Source: Pseudonocardia oroxyli (GTDB lineage: Bacteria > Actinomycetota > Actinomycetes > Mycobacteriales > Pseudonocardiaceae). From it: DNA of 64,000 nt. Positions 62,427 through 64,000 of the stretch are shown one piece after another. The notes under the pieces are model-generated. The model worked only from the letters and a program-made list of their open reading frames with translations, was not told the DNA's origin and made no database searches. The translations under genes were made by a program, and so were the position numbers. Each line of letters starts with the position of its first letter. The first letter of the stretch is position 1. The DNA lies in assembly GCF_900102195.1 (NCBI RefSeq), contig NZ_FNBE01000007.1, positions 17,271-81,270 of the forward strand, written 5' to 3'.

Positions 62427-62900
62427 CTAGTGTCCCGGGTCCGGGAGGAGCAGGGCGGTCGCGATCGCCGCGATGCCCTCGCCGCGGCCGGTCAGCCCCA
62501 GGCCGTCCGTCGTGGTGCCGCTCACGCTGACCGGCGCGTCCAGGACCTCGCCCAGGACCTTCTGGGCCTCGGCGCGCCGGGCGCCGATCTTGGGGTGGTT
62601 GCCGATGACCTGGACCGCGGCGTTGCCGACCCGCCAGCCGTCCGCGACGAGCAGGCGGTGCACCTCGCCGAGCAGGGCGAGGCCGCTGGCGCCGGACCAC
62701 TCCGGTCTGCCGGTGCCGAACACCGCGCCCAGGTCACCCAGGCCCGCGGCCGACAGCAGGGCGTCGCACAGGGCGTGGCAGGCGACGTCCCCGTCCGAGT
62801 GGCCCGCGCACCCGTCGACGCCCTCCCACCAGAGCCCGGCGATCCAGCACGGCCGCCCGGCCTCGACGGGATGGACGTCCGTCCCGATGCCCGTTCTCAC
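62427..62900 (-). CDS. ispF: 2-C-methyl-D-erythritol 2,4-cyclodiphosphate synthase
   Basis: A 157-residue MEP-pathway enzyme. The metal-binding GTDVHP starts near res 6 and [17 protein letters not shown] lies at ~33-49 (Asp and His ligands). [11 protein letters not shown] and [16 protein letters not shown] complete the active site. It cyclises CDP-methylerythritol phosphate on the way to isoprenoids. It is coupled by overlap to ispD. Confidence 0.95.
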   Translation of the reverse strand: MRTGIGTDVHPVEAGRPCWIAGLWWEGVDGCAGHSDGDVACHALCDALLSAAGLGDLGAVFGTGRPEWSGASGLALLGEVHRLLVADGWRVGNAAVQVIGNHPKIGARRAEAQKVLGEVLDAPVSVSGTTTDGLGLTGRGEGIAAIATALLLPDPGH

Positions 62901-63607
62901 GACCCCTCCAGCAGGAGCTCGGCGATGCGCAGGTCCCAGGCCGTGGTGACCTTGAAGGCCGCCGGATCGCCGGGAACGGTGTGCACGGTGCCGCCGACGC
63001 GTTCGACGAGACCGGCGTCGTCCGTGGCGACGGCGTCCACACCGGACTGGGCGTAGGCGGCCCGCAGCGTGTCGACGGTGAAGCCCTGCGGGGTCTGCAC
63101 CGCGCGCAGCCGGGACCGGTCGACCGTGGACTCGACGTGCGAGCCGACGACCTGTTTCACCGTGTCCGCCAGGGGGAGCACGGGCACCACGGCCGGATGG
63201 CCCGCGCGAACCGCCTCGACCACCGACGCGATCAACGCGGGCGGGGTGAGCGGCCGCGCCGCATCGTGCACGAGGACGATGTCGGCGTGACCTTCCGGGG
63301 TCACCGCTCGTTCACCGCCGTGGGCAGCGCGGGCTTCGAGCGACTCCAGGGCACGGCGTACCGTCGCCGTGCGCTCGGCGCCGCCCACCAGCACCCGCAC
63401 GGGGCGACCGGCGAGCAGCTCCTCGGCCTGGTTTACCAGGGAGGCGGGCACGGCGACGAGCACCTCGTCGACCACGCCGGACGCCAGCAGCCCGTCGACC
63501 GCACGCACCACGATGGGCACGCCGGCCAACGGGACGAACGCCTTCGGCGCACCCGCGCCGAGGCGGGTCCCCGAACCGGCGGCCGGGACGACCGCCGCGA
63601 CGCTCAC
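62897..63607 (-). CDS. ispD: 2-C-methyl-D-erythritol 4-phosphate cytidylyltransferase
   Basis: A 236-residue nucleotidyltransferase of the MEP isoprenoid pathway. The N-terminal CTP-binding loop is [20 protein letters not shown], followed by [10 protein letters not shown] and QTPQGF, then [20 protein letters not shown]. It overlaps carD upstream and ispF downstream by 4 bases, so the three form one transcription unit. Confidence 0.95.
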   Translation of the reverse strand: MSVAAVVPAAGSGTRLGAGAPKAFVPLAGVPIVVRAVDGLLASGVVDEVLVAVPASLVNQAEELLAGRPVRVLVGGAERTATVRRALESLEARAAHGGERAVTPEGHADIVLVHDAARPLTPPALIASVVEAVRAGHPAVVPVLPLADTVKQVVGSHVESTVDRSRLRAVQTPQGFTVDTLRAAYAQSGVDAVATDDAGLVERVGGTVHTVPGDPAAFKVTTAWDLRIAELLLEGS

Positions 63608-64000
63608 GCGTTGGTGGTGGCCAGCACCTCGTCGAGCAGGGCCTCGGCCCGCTCCTCGTCGGTGCCCTCGGCCAGCGCCAACTCGCTGACCAGGATCTGC
63701 CGCGCCTTGGCGAGCATCCGCTTCTCGCCTGCGGACAGCCCGCGGTCCTTCTCGCGGCGCCAGAGGTCACGCACGACCTCGGCCACCTTGTTGACGTCCC
63801 CCGACGCCAGCTTCTCCAGGTTCGCCTTGTACCGGCGGGACCAGTTCGTGGGCTCCTCGGTGTGCGGGGTGCGCAGCACCTCGAACACCTTGTCCAGCCC
63901 CTCCTGGCCCACGACGTCACGAACGCCGACGACCTCCGCGTTCTCCGCGGGGACGCGAACCGTCAGGTCACCCTGGGCGACCTTCAGGACGAGGTACTTG
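63604..64000 (-). CDS. carD: CarD RNA-polymerase-binding regulator, 5' end outside window
   Basis: The minus strand reads [20 protein letters not shown] at the window edge and continues through [40 protein letters not shown] and [20 protein letters not shown] to the stop at 63604. This is almost identical to mycobacterial CarD, which binds the RNA polymerase beta subunit and stabilises open promoters. The N-terminal ~30 residues of the Tudor-like domain lie beyond 64000. Confidence 0.95.
   Translation of the reverse strand, partial: KYLVLKVAQGDLTVRVPAENAEVVGVRDVVGQEGLDKVFEVLRTPHTEEPTNWSRRYKANLEKLASGDVNKVAEVVRDLWRREKDRGLSAGEKRMLAKARQILVSELALAEGTDEERAEALLDEVLATTNA

Overview
The window is high-GC actinobacterial chromosome. 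Short -10-only leaderless promoters, 4-base ATGA/GTGA gene overlaps, and the carD-ispD-ispF-cysS-rlmB order at the right end all fit the Pseudonocardiaceae (Pseudonocardia or a close relative). That placement is inferred from gene content and order, not from a tree.

Layout. 1-1199: the coding start of a minus-strand protein made of at least 18 copies of a QVTGPVQVG-type repeat; it runs off the left edge. 1485-8273: a LpqY-SugABC-type trehalose/disaccharide importer, its divergent LacI repressor with two operators, and a DUF4032 kinase-like protein. 8108-18523: mixed genes, including a large membrane protein, a TetR/TetX-like flavin monooxygenase pair with twin palindromic operators, an acyl-CoA ligase, a YdcF protein, methionine aminopeptidase, an ArsR/SRPBCC pair and a proline-glycine-rich membrane protein. 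18533-26688: a PaoABC-like molybdenum aldehyde oxidoreductase with its TetR, an XRE/SDR divergent pair, and a PucR regulator. 26778-29695: semialdehyde dehydrogenase plus omega-aminotransferase (beta-alanine-type catabolism). 29782-39148: an aromatic O-demethylation locus with IclR regulator, aromatic-acid transporter, VanA-like Rieske oxygenase, an unknown 81-residue protein, VanB-like reductase, CYP199-like P450 and a second PaoABC-like enzyme.

39210-42329 is a graveyard of at least five truncated or frameshifted genes. It abuts a genomic island (about 42387-51064) inserted at the 3' end of a tRNA-Thr(TGT) gene and bounded by a 59-base direct repeat. The island carries a small toxin-antitoxin-like pair and a tightly overlapping six-gene operon: a Z1-type SF2 ATPase, a PD-(D/E)XK protein, a MORC/MutL-like GHKL ATPase, two proteins I do not recognise and a DUF6339-like protein. 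This operon has the hallmarks of an anti-phage system related to the MORC-Z1 and mza families. It lacks the methyltransferase or AIPR nuclease usually reported with them, and it is the best candidate here for an undescribed system.

51161-64000 is largely housekeeping: a ThrE-type exporter, trehalose synthesis (otsA-otsB) next to a LacI regulator, a Zur-box-controlled zinc/manganese ABC transporter, a decayed SDR/MerR pair, rlmB, cysS, a VOC protein, ispF, ispD and the 3' part of carD. A perfect intergenic palindrome (GTGAGCGGCGAT...ATCGCCGCTCAC) occurs twice, with a third damaged copy. Trehalose appears at both ends of the window, as salvage at the left and synthesis at the right.
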